Notes under the pieces: model-generated
Told to the model about the DNA's origin: nothing
Seen by the model: the letters and a program-made list of their open reading frames with translations, nothing else
Databases searched by the model: none
Source of the DNA: CAWBOV01 sp963790525
GTDB taxonomy: Bacteria > Actinomycetota > Actinomycetes > Mycobacteriales > Jatrophihabitantaceae
Length of the DNA: 64,000 nucleotides
Assembly: GCA_963790525.1 (NCBI GenBank)
Contig: CAWBOV010000003.1
Coordinates: 124,001 to 188,000 of the forward strand
Direction of reading: 5' to 3'
Part shown: in pieces, positions 8,735-17,837 of the stretch
Position numbering within the stretch: the stretch's first letter is position 1
Layout of the letters: every line of letters begins with the position of its first letter
Program-made: the position numbers and the translations under genes

Positions 8735-9063
8735 TGGGGTCGTGGCCGCGGAGCAGGGAGACACGCCGGGCGGCTGCCTGTAGCGGGGCCACGCCCACCC
8801 CAGCCGCCCACCCCGGTCGCGCACCCGAGCCGCAGCGGGGCTCATGTCACCTCGGCTGTGTGGGGTCGTGGCCGCGGAGCAGGGAGACACGCCGGGCGGC
8901 TGCCTGCAGCGGGGCCACGCCCACCCCAGCCGCCCACCCTGGCCGCCCACCCCGGCAGCGAGCGCCCATGTCACCTCAGCTGCGTGGGGTCGTGGCCGCG
9001 GAGCAGGGAGACACGCCGGGCGGCTGCCTGCAGCGGGGCCACGCCCACCCCAGCCGCCCACCC
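8735..9063. repeat. Three copies of a conserved ~79 bp element with nested dyad symmetry
   Basis: Near-identical copies lie at about 8735-8814, 8861-8939 and 8985-9063, spaced 124-126 bases. Each holds a 53-base core (8741-8793, 8867-8919, 8991-9043) with nested inverted repeats: outer CGTGGCC/GGCCACG, middle GCAGG/CCTGC, inner GCC/GGC. In the first copy the middle arm reads CCTGT, which still pairs by a G-T wobble. Copies two and three also share about 17 bases upstream. A partial relic is seen at about 8704-8733. Open frames run through it in several frames but have repetitive, non-natural composition, so I do not call a gene. Confidence 0.85.
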
Positions 9064-9150
9064 GAGCCGCCCACCCCAGCCGCCCACCCCGGCAGCCCAC
9101 CCCAGCTGCCCACCCCAGCCCACCCACCCCAGCAGCCCACCCGATCGGCA
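9050..9150. repeat. Low-complexity C-rich tandem tract, G-rich on the minus strand
   Basis: Irregular 11-13 base units built from CCCAGCCGCCCAC follow the third copy of the larger repeat. Read on the minus strand the tract gives closely spaced runs of three or four G, which fits a G-quadruplex-forming sequence. No gene is supported here. It lies about 140 bases before the eno start codon. Confidence 0.7.
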
Positions 9151-9233
9151 GCGACCGCGCACGTCACGCCCGCAGGTGCAACCGCTCCCGGCGGGGCGCC
9201 CCGGCGCGGGTGCGCTGCGCCGATAGGGTTGTG

Positions 9234-9256
9234 GCGGCACCGCGCAGTGGTGCCGC
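9234..9256 (+). promoter_or_regulatory. Hairpin in the presumed 5' leader of eno
   Basis: A perfect eight-base inverted repeat, GCGGCACC/GGTGCCGC, with a seven-base loop lies 32 bases before the eno start. TAGGGT just upstream (9224-9229) is compatible with an actinobacterial -10 box, in which case the hairpin would sit at the very 5' end of the message and could stabilise it. The promoter assignment is tentative. Confidence 0.4.
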
Positions 9257-9288
9257 ACAGGCTGGCACGAGGAAAGGGACTACCCGAC

Positions 9289-10575
9289 ATGGCGACGATC
9301 GAGGCTGTCGGAGCGCGCGAGATCCTGGACTCCCGCGGTAACCCCACCGTCGAGGTGGAGGTGGCGCTCGACGACGGCACCCTGGCCCGCGCCGCGGTGC
9401 CGAGCGGCGCGTCGACCGGAGCCTTCGAAGCGGTCGAACTGCGCGACGGCGGTCCCCGCTACAACGGCAAGGGCGTCCAGAAGGCCGTCGCCGCGGTGCT
9501 GGACGACATCGGCCCCGAGCTCATCGGCTTCGAGGCCAGCGAGCAGCGCCTCGTCGACCAGGCGCTCATCCAGCTCGACGGCACCCCGGACAAGAGCAAG
9601 TTCGGCGCGAACGCGATCCTCGGCGTCTCCCTGGCCGTGGCCCGTGCCGCGGCCGACTCGGCCGAACTGCCGCTGTTCCGCTACGTCGGCGGCCCGAACG
9701 CCCACCTGCTCCCCGTGCCGATGATGAACATCGTCAACGGCGGCGCCCACGCCGACAGCAACGTCGACGTCCAGGAGTTCATGATCGCCCCGATCGGCGC
9801 GTCCACCTTCGCCGAGGCTCTGCGCCAGGGTGCCGAGGTCTACCACGCGCTCAAGGGCGTGCTGAAGCAGAAGGGGCTGTCGACCGGACTCGGTGACGAG
9901 GGCGGCTTCGCCCCCGACCTGCGCAGCAACGCGGCCGCACTCGACCTGATCTCCGAGGCCGTCGAGAAGGCCGGACTCGTCGTCGGCCGGGACATCGCCT
10001 ACGCGCTGGACGTCGCCGCCACCGAGCTCTACAAGGACGGCGCCTACACCTTCGAGGGCGGCTCGAAGTCGGCCGAGGAGATGATCGCGTACTACGCGTC
10101 CCTGGTCGCCGACTACCCGATCGTCTCCATCGAGGACCCGCTGAGCGAGGACGACTGGGCCGCGTGGCAGGCGATGACCGAGGAGCTCGACACGGTGGTG
10201 CAGATCGTGGGCGACGACCTGTTCGTCACCAACCCGGTCCGGCTCCAGCGCGGTATCGAGGAGTCGTGCGCCAACGCGCTGCTGGTGAAGGTCAACCAGA
10301 TCGGCACGCTCACCGAGACCCTGGACGCGGTCGACCTCGCGCACCGCCACGGCTACCGCTGCATGATGAGCCACCGCTCCGGCGAGACCGAGGACACCAC
10401 GATCGCCGACCTCGCCGTCGCCGTGAACGCCGGCCAGATCAAGACCGGCGCGCCGGCCCGCAGCGAGCGCGTCGCGAAGTACAACCAGCTCCTGCGCATC
10501 GAGGAGGAGCTCGACGACGCCGCCCGGTATGCGGGGGCGCGCGCGTTCCCGCGCTACTCCCCGGCGCAGGGCTGA
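9289..10575 (+). CDS. eno: Enolase
   Basis: Glycolytic enzyme interconverting 2-phosphoglycerate and phosphoenolpyruvate. The 428-residue product has the normal length and motifs: VGAREILDSRGNPTVEVEV at the N-terminus, SGASTGAFEAVELRDG, GDEGGFAPDL, SIEDPLSEDDW, the catalytic-lysine segment LLVKVNQIGTLTET and SHRSGETEDTTIADLAV. The ATG at 9289 follows a GGAAAGGGA ribosome site. An open frame extends upstream through the repeats but is not part of the gene. It heads the conserved eno-ftsB-DUF501-ppx cluster. Confidence 0.97.
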   Translation: MATIEAVGAREILDSRGNPTVEVEVALDDGTLARAAVPSGASTGAFEAVELRDGGPRYNGKGVQKAVAAVLDDIGPELIGFEASEQRLVDQALIQLDGTPDKSKFGANAILGVSLAVARAAADSAELPLFRYVGGPNAHLLPVPMMNIVNGGAHADSNVDVQEFMIAPIGASTFAEALRQGAEVYHALKGVLKQKGLSTGLGDEGGFAPDLRSNAAALDLISEAVEKAGLVVGRDIAYALDVAATELYKDGAYTFEGGSKSAEEMIAYYASLVADYPIVSIEDPLSEDDWAAWQAMTEELDTVVQIVGDDLFVTNPVRLQRGIEESCANALLVKVNQIGTLTETLDAVDLAHRHGYRCMMSHRSGETEDTTIADLAVAVNAGQIKTGAPARSERVAKYNQLLRIEEELDDAARYAGARAFPRYSPAQG

Positions 10576-10577
10576 CG

Positions 10578-10994
10578 GTGCGGGTCGGGCGCGCGGCGCG
10601 GGGACAGAGTTCGGGCGGGCTGACCGGCCGGGCGCTGGTCCTCGGCGTCGTGGTGGTCCTGCTCGCGCTCGTCCTGGCCTCGCCGCTGCAGCGTTTCCTG
10701 CAGGCGCGGGCCTCGGCGTCGCAGACCGAGCAGGAGAACATCGCGACCTCGGCGCGGGTGGCGCAGTTGCAGAAGCAGATGGACCTCTGGAACGACCCTG
10801 CCTACGTCGAGCAGCAGGCCCGGGCGCGCCTGCAGTACGCCCGCCCCGGTGACACCGTGTACGTGGTGATCGATCCGGGCCGCTCGACCGCGAACGCGTC
10901 CGCTCAGCAGACGACTCCCGTCACGACGGACCAGTCGCAGGCGGGCTGGCAGGCAAAGGCGTGGACCAGCCTGCAGGTCGCCGACGCCCCGTGA
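10578..10994 (+). CDS. FtsB/DivIC-family septum formation initiator
   Basis: A 138-residue bitopic membrane protein. A short basic N-terminus is followed by one membrane span (about 18-36, LVLGVVVVLLALVLA), a coiled-coil stretch (about 40-75) and the family motif DPAYVEQQARARLQYARPGDTV. Proteins of this family link FtsQ and FtsL in the division complex. The GTG start lies two bases after the eno stop. Its stop overlaps the next gene (GTGA). The Gln/Thr-rich C-terminal tail is not conserved in the family. Confidence 0.85.
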   Translation: MRVGRAARGQSSGGLTGRALVLGVVVVLLALVLASPLQRFLQARASASQTEQENIATSARVAQLQKQMDLWNDPAYVEQQARARLQYARPGDTVYVVIDPGRSTANASAQQTTPVTTDQSQAGWQAKAWTSLQVADAP

Positions 10995-11506
10995 GCCCGG
11001 GGTCTGCACCGGAACCACCCCTGGCCGACGACGCGGACCGTGCCGTGGTCGCCGCCCAGCTCGGACGCGCACCGCGCGCCATCAGGGCCGTCGCCCACCG
11101 CTGTCCCTGCGGTAACCCCGACGTCATCGAGACCTCACCGCGCCTTCCCGACGGGACGCCGTTCCCGACGCTGTACTACCTCACCTGCCCGCGCGCGGCG
11201 TCGCTGATCGGCACGCTCGAGGCGTCGGGGTTGATGAGTGAGATGACCGACCGGCTCAAGGTCGACGACGCGCTCGCCGAGGCGTACCGGCAGGCGCACC
11301 TCGGGTATCTGCAGCGACGTGAGGCCCTCGCCCACGTCGCCGAGATCGACGGCATCAGCGCCGGCGGCATGCCGACCCGGGTCAAGTGCCTGCACGTGCT
11401 GGTCGGCCACGCGCTGGCCGCGGGGCCGGGCGTGAACCCGCTGGGCGACGAGGCCCTCGCCCTGCTGCCGGACTGGTGGGCCGACGGTCCGTGCGTCACG
11501 CCGTGA
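10991..11506 (+). CDS. DUF501 family protein
   Basis: A 171-residue protein of the actinobacterial DUF501 family, almost always found between the ftsB-like gene and ppx. Conserved segments include VVAAQLGRAPRAIRAVAHRC, a CPCG pair, PFPTLYYLTCPRA and TRVKCLHVLVGHALAAG. The cysteines could bind metal. The GTG start overlaps the previous stop and the gene stop overlaps the ppx start, so the four genes are translationally coupled. Function unknown. Confidence 0.88.
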   Translation: MSPGSAPEPPLADDADRAVVAAQLGRAPRAIRAVAHRCPCGNPDVIETSPRLPDGTPFPTLYYLTCPRAASLIGTLEASGLMSEMTDRLKVDDALAEAYRQAHLGYLQRREALAHVAEIDGISAGGMPTRVKCLHVLVGHALAAGPGVNPLGDEALALLPDWWADGPCVTP

Positions 11507-12432
11507 CCAGGCGGGTCGCCGCGATCGACTGCGGCACCAACTCGATCCGGCTCCTGGTCATCGAGCGCGCGGCCGACGGCACGGCGCGCGAGCTGACCCG
11601 GCAAATGCGCATCGTGCGCCTCGGCCAGGACGTGGACCGGACCGGCCGACTGGCGCCCGAGGCACTGTCCCGGACGGAACAGGCCCTGGGTGAGTTCGTC
11701 GGGCGGATGCGCGAGCTGGGCGTCGAGTCGGTGCGGATGGTCGCCACCTCCGCCACCCGCGACGCCGCCAATCGCGACGACTTCGACGCGATGGTCGAAC
11801 GGGTGCTGGGACAGCGGGCCGATGTGATCTCCGGCTCGGAGGAGGCCGCGCTCTCCTTCGCGGGGGCGGCGAGCGGGCTGAGCGGACCGGCCGGTCACGT
11901 GCTCGTCACCGACATCGGCGGCGGTTCCACCGAGCTGATCCTGGGGACCTCCGGCGCCGCGCCCGCGGTGGCCGCGTCGTTCAGCATGGACATCGGATGT
12001 GTCCGCCTGACCGAACGACTCCTGCTCACGGACCCACCCGGCCGCGCCGAGATCGCGACGGTGGAGGCAGCCGTGGACGCCGCGCTCGATCGCGCCGTCC
12101 GCGCCGTCCCGCTCGATCCGTCGACCCGACTCGTGGGCGTGGCGGGCACGGTGACCACACTCGCCGCGCTCGTCCTGGGGCTGGACACCTATGACCGCGA
12201 CCGCATCCACGGCGCCGTACTCCCGGTGACCGCGATCGTCGCGACGACCGACGCACTCCTGGCGATGAACCACGCCGAGCGCGCGGCACTGCCCGTGATG
12301 CACCCAGGCAGGGTCGACGTGATCGGTGCGGGAGCGATCATCCTGCGGGTGCTGCTGCGCCGGTGGGGCGGCACCGAGCTGACCGTGAGCGAGCACGACA
12401 TCCTCGACGGCATCGCCGCGACCGTGCGCTAA
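11503..12432 (+). CDS. ppx: Exopolyphosphatase / pppGpp phosphohydrolase family
   Basis: A 309-residue member of the sugar kinase/actin/Hsp70 fold that hydrolyses polyphosphate or pppGpp. Visible motifs are AAIDCGTNSIRLLV (phosphate-1 loop), ATSATRDAANR, SGSEEAALSFAGA, the DIGGGSTEL phosphate-2 loop and VGVAGTVTTLAAL. The length fits the short actinobacterial Ppx form. The GTG start overlaps the DUF501 stop (GTGA). Position corresponds to the mycobacterial ppx2 (Rv1026). Confidence 0.9.
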   Translation: MTRRVAAIDCGTNSIRLLVIERAADGTARELTRQMRIVRLGQDVDRTGRLAPEALSRTEQALGEFVGRMRELGVESVRMVATSATRDAANRDDFDAMVERVLGQRADVISGSEEAALSFAGAASGLSGPAGHVLVTDIGGGSTELILGTSGAAPAVAASFSMDIGCVRLTERLLLTDPPGRAEIATVEAAVDAALDRAVRAVPLDPSTRLVGVAGTVTTLAALVLGLDTYDRDRIHGAVLPVTAIVATTDALLAMNHAERAALPVMHPGRVDVIGAGAIILRVLLRRWGGTELTVSEHDILDGIAATVR

Positions 12433-12441
12433 CGTCGCGCC

Positions 12442-13677
12442 ATGACACAGGCGGTCGTCGGCATCGACGTGGGCGTGACGTCGATGAAGGGTGCGCTGTT
12501 CACCCGTGACGGCTCCGCGCTCGCGGCCGAGATCCGCCCGACGCCGGCCCACTCGGGAGACGCGGCCGTCGTCGCCGCGATCCGCGCCTTCGCCGTGGAC
12601 CTCGCCGCAACCCCTGGGTACTCGGTCGTCGGCGCGGGCGTGTGCGTGCCCGGTCTCGTCGACTCCGCGTCGGGCATCGCCCGCTACGCCGCCAAGCTCG
12701 GCTGGCACAACGTCCCGCTGGCCCGGCTCATCGGTGAGGACCTCGGCGTCCCGGCCCTGCTCGAGCACGACGTCCGCGCCGCGGGCGCCGCCGAGGGCGT
12801 GCTCGGCGTCGCGCGCGGGCTGCGCCAGTGGCTGTTCCTGCGCGTGGGCACCGGCCTCGCCGCGGCGGCGACGGTCGACGGCCGGATGCAACGGGGCGCG
12901 ACTGGTTCGGCCGGCGAGTTCGGGCACATGCCCATCTACCCCTTCGGCGAGGTGTGTGCCTGCGGGCAGCGCGGGTGTGTCGAGGCCTACGCCTCGGCCG
13001 CATCGATCGCACGGCGGTACGGAGCTGTCGCGGGGAGTGCGCTGACCGCCCGCGAGATCGCCCTGCGGGTGGGGCGCGATCCGCTGGCCGACGAGGTGTG
13101 GGGGCAGGCGTGCGCCGCCCTGGGTGTCGCGCTGGCCAGCTACGTCATGATCAACGACCCCGAGCTCATCGTGATCGGCGGCGCTCTCTCGGGCGCGGGG
13201 GAGACGCTGCTCGCGCCCGTCCGCGAGGAGCTGCGGGTCCGGCTGGTCTGGCGTGAGGCGCCGCGGATGGCGCTGGCCCGGTTGGGTGCCGAGGCGGGCC
13301 GGTCGGGCGCGGGGCTGCTGGGCTGGCAGGCGGCGGGCTACCCGGACATCGCAGCCGACGGCAGCTGGGACGCACACCGCCCGGGCTCTGCCGCGATCGT
13401 CGCCGAACCGAGCCGTCCGGAGGCCGCGCTGCGCTCCGCGCAGGGTCGCGGCAACCCCCGGGAGTTCGCCGAGGAGCGTGAACCATCGCGCCGAGCGGGC
13501 TGTGACCGACCGGTCAGGCTTTCGCCGCGTCGGCGCGCTTGGCCTTCTCCGCGGCCGCGCCGGTCTTCTGCCCCGGCGGGTCGACGCCGAAGACGGCACG
13601 CCACAGCCCTGCGGTGCCCTTGGCGGTCAGTAGCGCTCCCGCCGCAGAACCGACGCCGGAGATCGCTGCCCAGGTGA
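12442..13677 (+). CDS. ROK family sugar kinase (glucokinase-like)
   Basis: Residues 1 to about 300 form a complete ROK protein: ATP-binding GIDVGVTSMKGALF, GVCVPGLVDSASG, substrate-site EHDVRAAGAAEG, and the zinc-binding signature GEFGHMPIYPF...CACGQRGCVEAY. Such enzymes phosphorylate glucose or related sugars. The last 80-100 residues are Arg/Ser/Pro-rich and overlap the convergent DUF4235 gene by 164 bases, which is unusual. A one-base indel near the C-run at 13455 would bring in a TGA at 13479 and give a normal-sized protein. I keep the full open frame but doubt the tail. Confidence 0.8.
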   Translation: MTQAVVGIDVGVTSMKGALFTRDGSALAAEIRPTPAHSGDAAVVAAIRAFAVDLAATPGYSVVGAGVCVPGLVDSASGIARYAAKLGWHNVPLARLIGEDLGVPALLEHDVRAAGAAEGVLGVARGLRQWLFLRVGTGLAAAATVDGRMQRGATGSAGEFGHMPIYPFGEVCACGQRGCVEAYASAASIARRYGAVAGSALTAREIALRVGRDPLADEVWGQACAALGVALASYVMINDPELIVIGGALSGAGETLLAPVREELRVRLVWREAPRMALARLGAEAGRSGAGLLGWQAAGYPDIAADGSWDAHRPGSAAIVAEPSRPEAALRSAQGRGNPREFAEEREPSRRAGCDRPVRLSPRRRAWPSPRPRRSSAPAGRRRRRHATALRCPWRSVALPPQNRRRRSLPR

Positions 13678-13843
13678 TCGCGTCGGGCCAGCCGGTGTCG
13701 ACCTTCTTCGGGTCCTTCGGCGGATCGCCCGGCCGGGCCGCGGTCCAGGCGTGCTCGATGAGCTTCTTCACGGCTCGCCCGACGGGGATCGCCACCGCCA
13801 CGGCGAGGACGCGGTAGAGGACCTTGCTGATGAGGTTCCACAT
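13514..13843 (-). CDS. DUF4235 small membrane protein
   Basis: A 109-residue protein with two hydrophobic stretches (about 5-24 and 55-72) separated by a charged loop (RPGDPPKDPKKVDTGW) and a Lys/Ala-rich tail. This layout and the WPDAITWAAISG segment fit the actinobacterial DUF4235 family. It is convergent with, and overlaps, the end of the ROK kinase frame. Function unknown. Confidence 0.8.
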   Translation of the reverse strand: MWNLISKVLYRVLAVAVAIPVGRAVKKLIEHAWTAARPGDPPKDPKKVDTGWPDAITWAAISGVGSAAGALLTAKGTAGLWRAVFGVDPPGQKTGAAAEKAKRADAAKA

Positions 13844-13988
13844 AGTCGACCGATCATCCCCGATCCCCGGTTCCGATGCACGCGCGGACGGCGTTACAGC
13901 AGAAACACATCACCCACACACCTGCCGCATACCTGGTCACCGGATTGTCCCGCATTGACCGTCGTCACCTCCGGAGGAGTCCCACTTC

Positions 13989-15776
13989 ATGCGGCACCGC
14001 AAATTGATCATCAACAGTGTGCTCGCCGCCGCGGTGGCGCTGGTCGCGGTGATGGCGTACCTGACCGTGGACGGCGGCTCGAAGTCCACTGCGGCCGGCT
14101 CGCGGACGTCCACCGCCACGACCGGTGACCTGACGACGTCGGTATCGGCCAGCGGCAACGTGACCTCGGCGGTCAACCTCGGGGCGTCGTTCACCGACTG
14201 CACCGGCAACCTGACGTCCATCGCGGTCAAGGTCGGCCAGAAGGTGACACAGGGGCAGGTGCTGGCGACGGTGGACTCCACCGCCGCGAAGACCGCCCTC
14301 GCCACGGCCGAGACGACCCTTGCCGACACCGAGGACGCCTCCGACGTCCAGATCAGCGGCCAGAGCGCCGACTCCGGCTCCGACTCCGCGCTGACGCCTG
14401 CCTCCGCCGGCGACGAGGTGCTGGCGGCAGCCGCGCCGACCAAGGCCCCGACGAGGACGCCCACCAAGACGCCCACCAAGACGCCGACGAAGACCGGCAC
14501 CCTGACCGTGGCGCAGGCGCAGCAGGCCCTGGCCGCAGCGCAGACGGCCTACACGGGCGACCTCACCGCCACCAACCGGGCGATCGCCGCCGCGCAGCAG
14601 GCCGTCAACGCCGCCGACGTCGCGGTCACCGACGCCGAGAACGCCGTCACCGCGGCGGGCCCGAACGTCACCGACGCCGAGAAGCAGGCACTGGCGGCTG
14701 CCCAGGCGACGTGGCTCACCGACGAGCAGAACCTGATCAAGGCGCAGCAGGCGCAGACGGAGACGTTGACGGCCGACCAGCAGGCGATCACCAACGCCGC
14801 CAACGCCCTCAGCTACGCCCAGCAGAGCAGCCTGGCGAGCAGCTCGACGGGTTCCACCGGCACCACGAAGACCGGAACGACGGGCACCACGGGCACTACC
14901 GGGTCCACCGGCACCGGATCGACCTCGACCGGCTCCACCACCCGGACGACCGGCACCTCCGCCACGACGTCCAGCTCGTCCACCACCTCGAACGCGTCCG
15001 CCCTCGACAACGCCGAGCAGGCCGTCACGACCGCGAAGCAGACCCTCGCCGACTGCACGCTCAAGGCGCCGATCGCGGGCACCGTCACCTCGGTGAACGG
15101 GATCGTCGGCGCGGCACCCGGATCGGGCTCGGTGGCATCCTCCTCGACGTCGAGCACCTCGTCCGGGTCGGGTTCGGGCGCGTCGGGGTCGGGCAGCGGC
15201 TCCTCCTCGTCCGGCACGAGCACGTCCAGCGGCTTCGTCACGATCTCCGACATGAACCAGCTGCAGATCTACGCGCTGTTCTCCGAAGCGGACATCAACT
15301 CGGTCAAGACCGGGCAGAAGGGCGTGGCCACGTTCGCCGCGCTCACCGACGCGAACGATCCCGCCGGCATCACCGCCGACGCGGTCGTCACCAACATCGA
15401 CGTCGCGAGCACCGTGTCCAGCAGCGTCTCCGAGTACGGCGCGACGCTCACCCTGAAGTCCCCGTCCTCGCGCATCCGCCTGGGCCAGACCGCCACTGTC
15501 GACGTCACCACGGCGAGTGTCAGCAACGCGGTGCTGGTGCCCAACAACGCCATCACCACGGTCGGGACGCGCAAGACGGTGACGATCCAGAACGGCTCGT
15601 CCACGCAGACCGTCCAGGTCACCACCGGCCTGGCCGGGACGAGCCAGACGCAGGTCCTCACCGGTGTCACGGCCGGCCAGACGGTCGTCCTGCCCGCGAC
15701 GACCACCAGCACGTCCACCACGACCGGCGGATTCCCCGGTGCCGGCACCGGGCTGACGGGCCGGCTCGGGCGATGA
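13989..15776 (+). CDS. MacA/HlyD-like membrane fusion (adaptor) protein
   Basis: A 595-residue exported adaptor for an ABC exporter. An N-terminal membrane anchor (about 8-27) leads to a lipoyl-like half (about 45-95, VKVGQKVTQGQVLATVD), a long Ala/Gln-rich coiled-coil region (about 165-275), very low-complexity Thr/Ser/Gly linkers (about 280-335 and 380-415), the second lipoyl half (LKAPIAGTVTSVNGIVG) and a beta-barrel domain (about 420-570). The gene follows an AGGAG-like site and its stop overlaps the ATPase start. In a Gram-positive there is no outer-membrane channel, so it probably presents substrate to the exporter at the cell surface. The Thr/Ser linkers may be glycosylated. Confidence 0.82.
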   Translation: MRHRKLIINSVLAAAVALVAVMAYLTVDGGSKSTAAGSRTSTATTGDLTTSVSASGNVTSAVNLGASFTDCTGNLTSIAVKVGQKVTQGQVLATVDSTAAKTALATAETTLADTEDASDVQISGQSADSGSDSALTPASAGDEVLAAAAPTKAPTRTPTKTPTKTPTKTGTLTVAQAQQALAAAQTAYTGDLTATNRAIAAAQQAVNAADVAVTDAENAVTAAGPNVTDAEKQALAAAQATWLTDEQNLIKAQQAQTETLTADQQAITNAANALSYAQQSSLASSSTGSTGTTKTGTTGTTGTTGSTGTGSTSTGSTTRTTGTSATTSSSSTTSNASALDNAEQAVTTAKQTLADCTLKAPIAGTVTSVNGIVGAAPGSGSVASSSTSSTSSGSGSGASGSGSGSSSSGTSTSSGFVTISDMNQLQIYALFSEADINSVKTGQKGVATFAALTDANDPAGITADAVVTNIDVASTVSSSVSEYGATLTLKSPSSRIRLGQTATVDVTTASVSNAVLVPNNAITTVGTRKTVTIQNGSSTQTVQVTTGLAGTSQTQVLTGVTAGQTVVLPATTTSTSTTTGGFPGAGTGLTGRLGR

Positions 15777-16535
15777 CCGCGGACGTCACCGCCGAACTCC
15801 CCGCCGTCCGGGAGCGGCGCCACCGGCCGGTCATCGCGCTGGAGAACGTGGGCAAGACCTACGGCGCGGGGGAGACGGCGGTCCACGCCGTCCGCGGGGC
15901 GAACCTGCGTCGTCGAGCGTGGGGAGTTCGTCGCGATCATGGGCGCCTCCGGGTCGGGGAAGTCGACGCTGATGAACCTGATCGGCTGCCTCGACGTGGC
16001 CACGCGCGGCCGCTACCGGCTCGACGGCGTGGACGTCCGCACCCTGGACGAGCACCAGCTGGCCGTCATCCGCAACCGCAAGATCGGGTTCATCTTCCAG
16101 AACTTCAACCTGATCCCGCGGACCCGGGCGCTGGAGAACGTCGCGCTCCCGCTCACCTACGCCAGAGTGCGCGCGCAGGAACGGCGTGAACGCGCCCTGG
16201 CCGCGCTGGAGGCCGTCGGCATGTCCGACCGCGTCGATCACCTGCCGACCCAACTCTCAGGCGGGCAGCAGCAGCGGGTCGCCATCGCCCGGGCGATCGT
16301 CACCGAGCCGGTGCTACTGCTCGCCGACGAACCCACCGGCGCGCTGGACTCCCACTCCACCGCGGAGGTGCTCGCTCTCTTCGAGCGCCTCAACCGCGCC
16401 GGCCGCACCATCGTCGTGATCACCCACGAGGACGACGTGGCCCGCCACGCCCGGCGGATCATCCGGATGCGCGACGGCGAGATCTTCTCCGACGAGCGGC
16501 AACAGGCCTACCGCGCCGTGGGCGTGCCGGCGTGA
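15773..16535 (+). CDS. MacB-type ABC transporter ATP-binding protein (one frameshift)
   Basis: The nucleotide-binding subunit of the export system. The N-terminal part (MTADVTAELP...IALENVGKTYGAGE...VRGANLR) and the rest (GASGSGKST Walker A, Q-loop FIFQNFNLIP, LSGGQQQRVAIARA signature, LLLADEPTGALDS Walker B, VVITHEDD switch) lie in two frames. Dropping one base near 15911 joins them into a normal protein of about 253 residues. The start ATG overlaps the adaptor stop, and the stop overlaps the permease GTG. The break is most likely a sequencing error. Confidence 0.85.
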
Positions 16536-17831
16536 ACATCCTCGGTGCCATGCGCTTCGCCCTGCGCGGTGTCGGGACGAACAAGCTGCGCTCCCTGCTG
16601 ACGACGCTGGGGATCCTGATCGGCGTCGCCGCCGTGATCATCCTGCTCGCCGTCGGGACCGGCTCCAGCGCCGCCGTGAAGAAGAGCATCTCCTCCCTCG
16701 GCTCGGACACGCTGACGGTGAGCCGGTCGGCGGGCGGGAACGGCCGGGCGGGCGGCTTCGCCGGTGGCGGCGGTTTCGGCGGTGGGGGCGGCTTCGGTGG
16801 CGCCGCCGGATCGAGCTCGTCCACGAGCACGCGCATCAACACCACCTACCTGACCCTCGACGACGCCTACGCGTTGACCTCGAAGACCGACGCGCCCGAT
16901 GTCGGGGCCGTCGCTCCCGTGCTCGACGCGTCCTCGGTGACCGCCGGGTACACCGGCGTGACGCACTCGGTGTCGAGCTTCGTCGGGACCAGCCCGAGCT
17001 ACTTCGGCATCAACAACGACGCCCTCGCGGTCGGTACGTACTTCACCGACAGCGACTACACCTCCCACGCGGCGGTGGCCGTCCTCGGCGCGACCGTCGC
17101 CCAGGACCTCTTCGGTGGCGACGGCTCCACGGGTGTCGGCAAGACCGTGCAGTTCAACGGCAAGAACTACCTGGTCGACGGTGTGCTGAAGGTCAAGGGC
17201 ACCACCGGCTTCACCAATCAGGACGACGTCGTCATCGCCCCGCTGACCTCGGTGCAGGACGACCTGACGGGCATCCAGCCCAGCCTGAACAGCATCGTCA
17301 CCGTGGCGACCAGCACCAAGACCGTCGACGCGGCCGAGGCCCAGATCGAGGCCGGTCCTCGACGCGCGGCACAAGGTGACCTCGTCCACGCGGGACTACA
17401 CGGTCACCAACTCCGCGGCGATCGTGTCGACGGTGACGAGCGCGAACAAGACCCTGACGGTTCTGCTCGGGGCGGTCGCGGCCATCAGCCTGCTGGTCGG
17501 CGGCATCGGGGTCATGAACATCATGCTGGTGACGGTGACCGAGCGGACGCGCGAGATCGGCATCCGCAAGGCGATCGGCGCCGGCCGCGGGGACATCGTC
17601 GTCCAGTTCGTCACCGAGGCGGTGCTGCTGTCCATCCTGGGCGGGCTGGCAGGAGTGGCGGTGGGCCTCATCGGCAGTCGCTTCACCATCGTCGGGGTAC
17701 AACCCGTGGTTGCACCCTGGTCGGTCTTCCTCGCCTTCGGCGTGGCCGTCGTCGTCGGCCTCTTCTTCGGTATCTACCCCGCCAACCGAGCGGCGTCGCT
17801 CAAACCGATCGACGCCCTGCGTTACGAGTGA
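16532..17831 (+). CDS. MacB-type ABC transporter permease (one frameshift)
   Basis: FtsX/MacB-fold permease. It has one N-terminal membrane span (about 21-43, LTTLGILIGVAAVIILLAVG), a Gly-rich linker (about 70-90), a large extracellular MacB periplasmic-core domain and three C-terminal spans, with the conserved GIGVMNIMLVTVTERTREIG, RKAIGA and FGIYPANRAASLKPIDALRYE segments. The two halves are in different frames; removing one G at about 17354 restores a protein of roughly 430 residues. Start is GTG, overlapping the ATPase stop. Together with the adaptor it forms a MacAB-like exporter. Confidence 0.85.
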
Positions 17832-17837
17832 GGATCC

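Noticed and set aside
8735..9063. CRISPR-like array.
   Set aside because: Only three long units with internal dyads and related spacers, and no cas genes in the window.
8734..9288. Long open frames through the repeats, one fused in frame to enolase.
   Set aside because: Their translations are repetitive Arg/Pro/His-rich strings that exist in several frames at once. Enolase has its own ATG and ribosome site at 9289.
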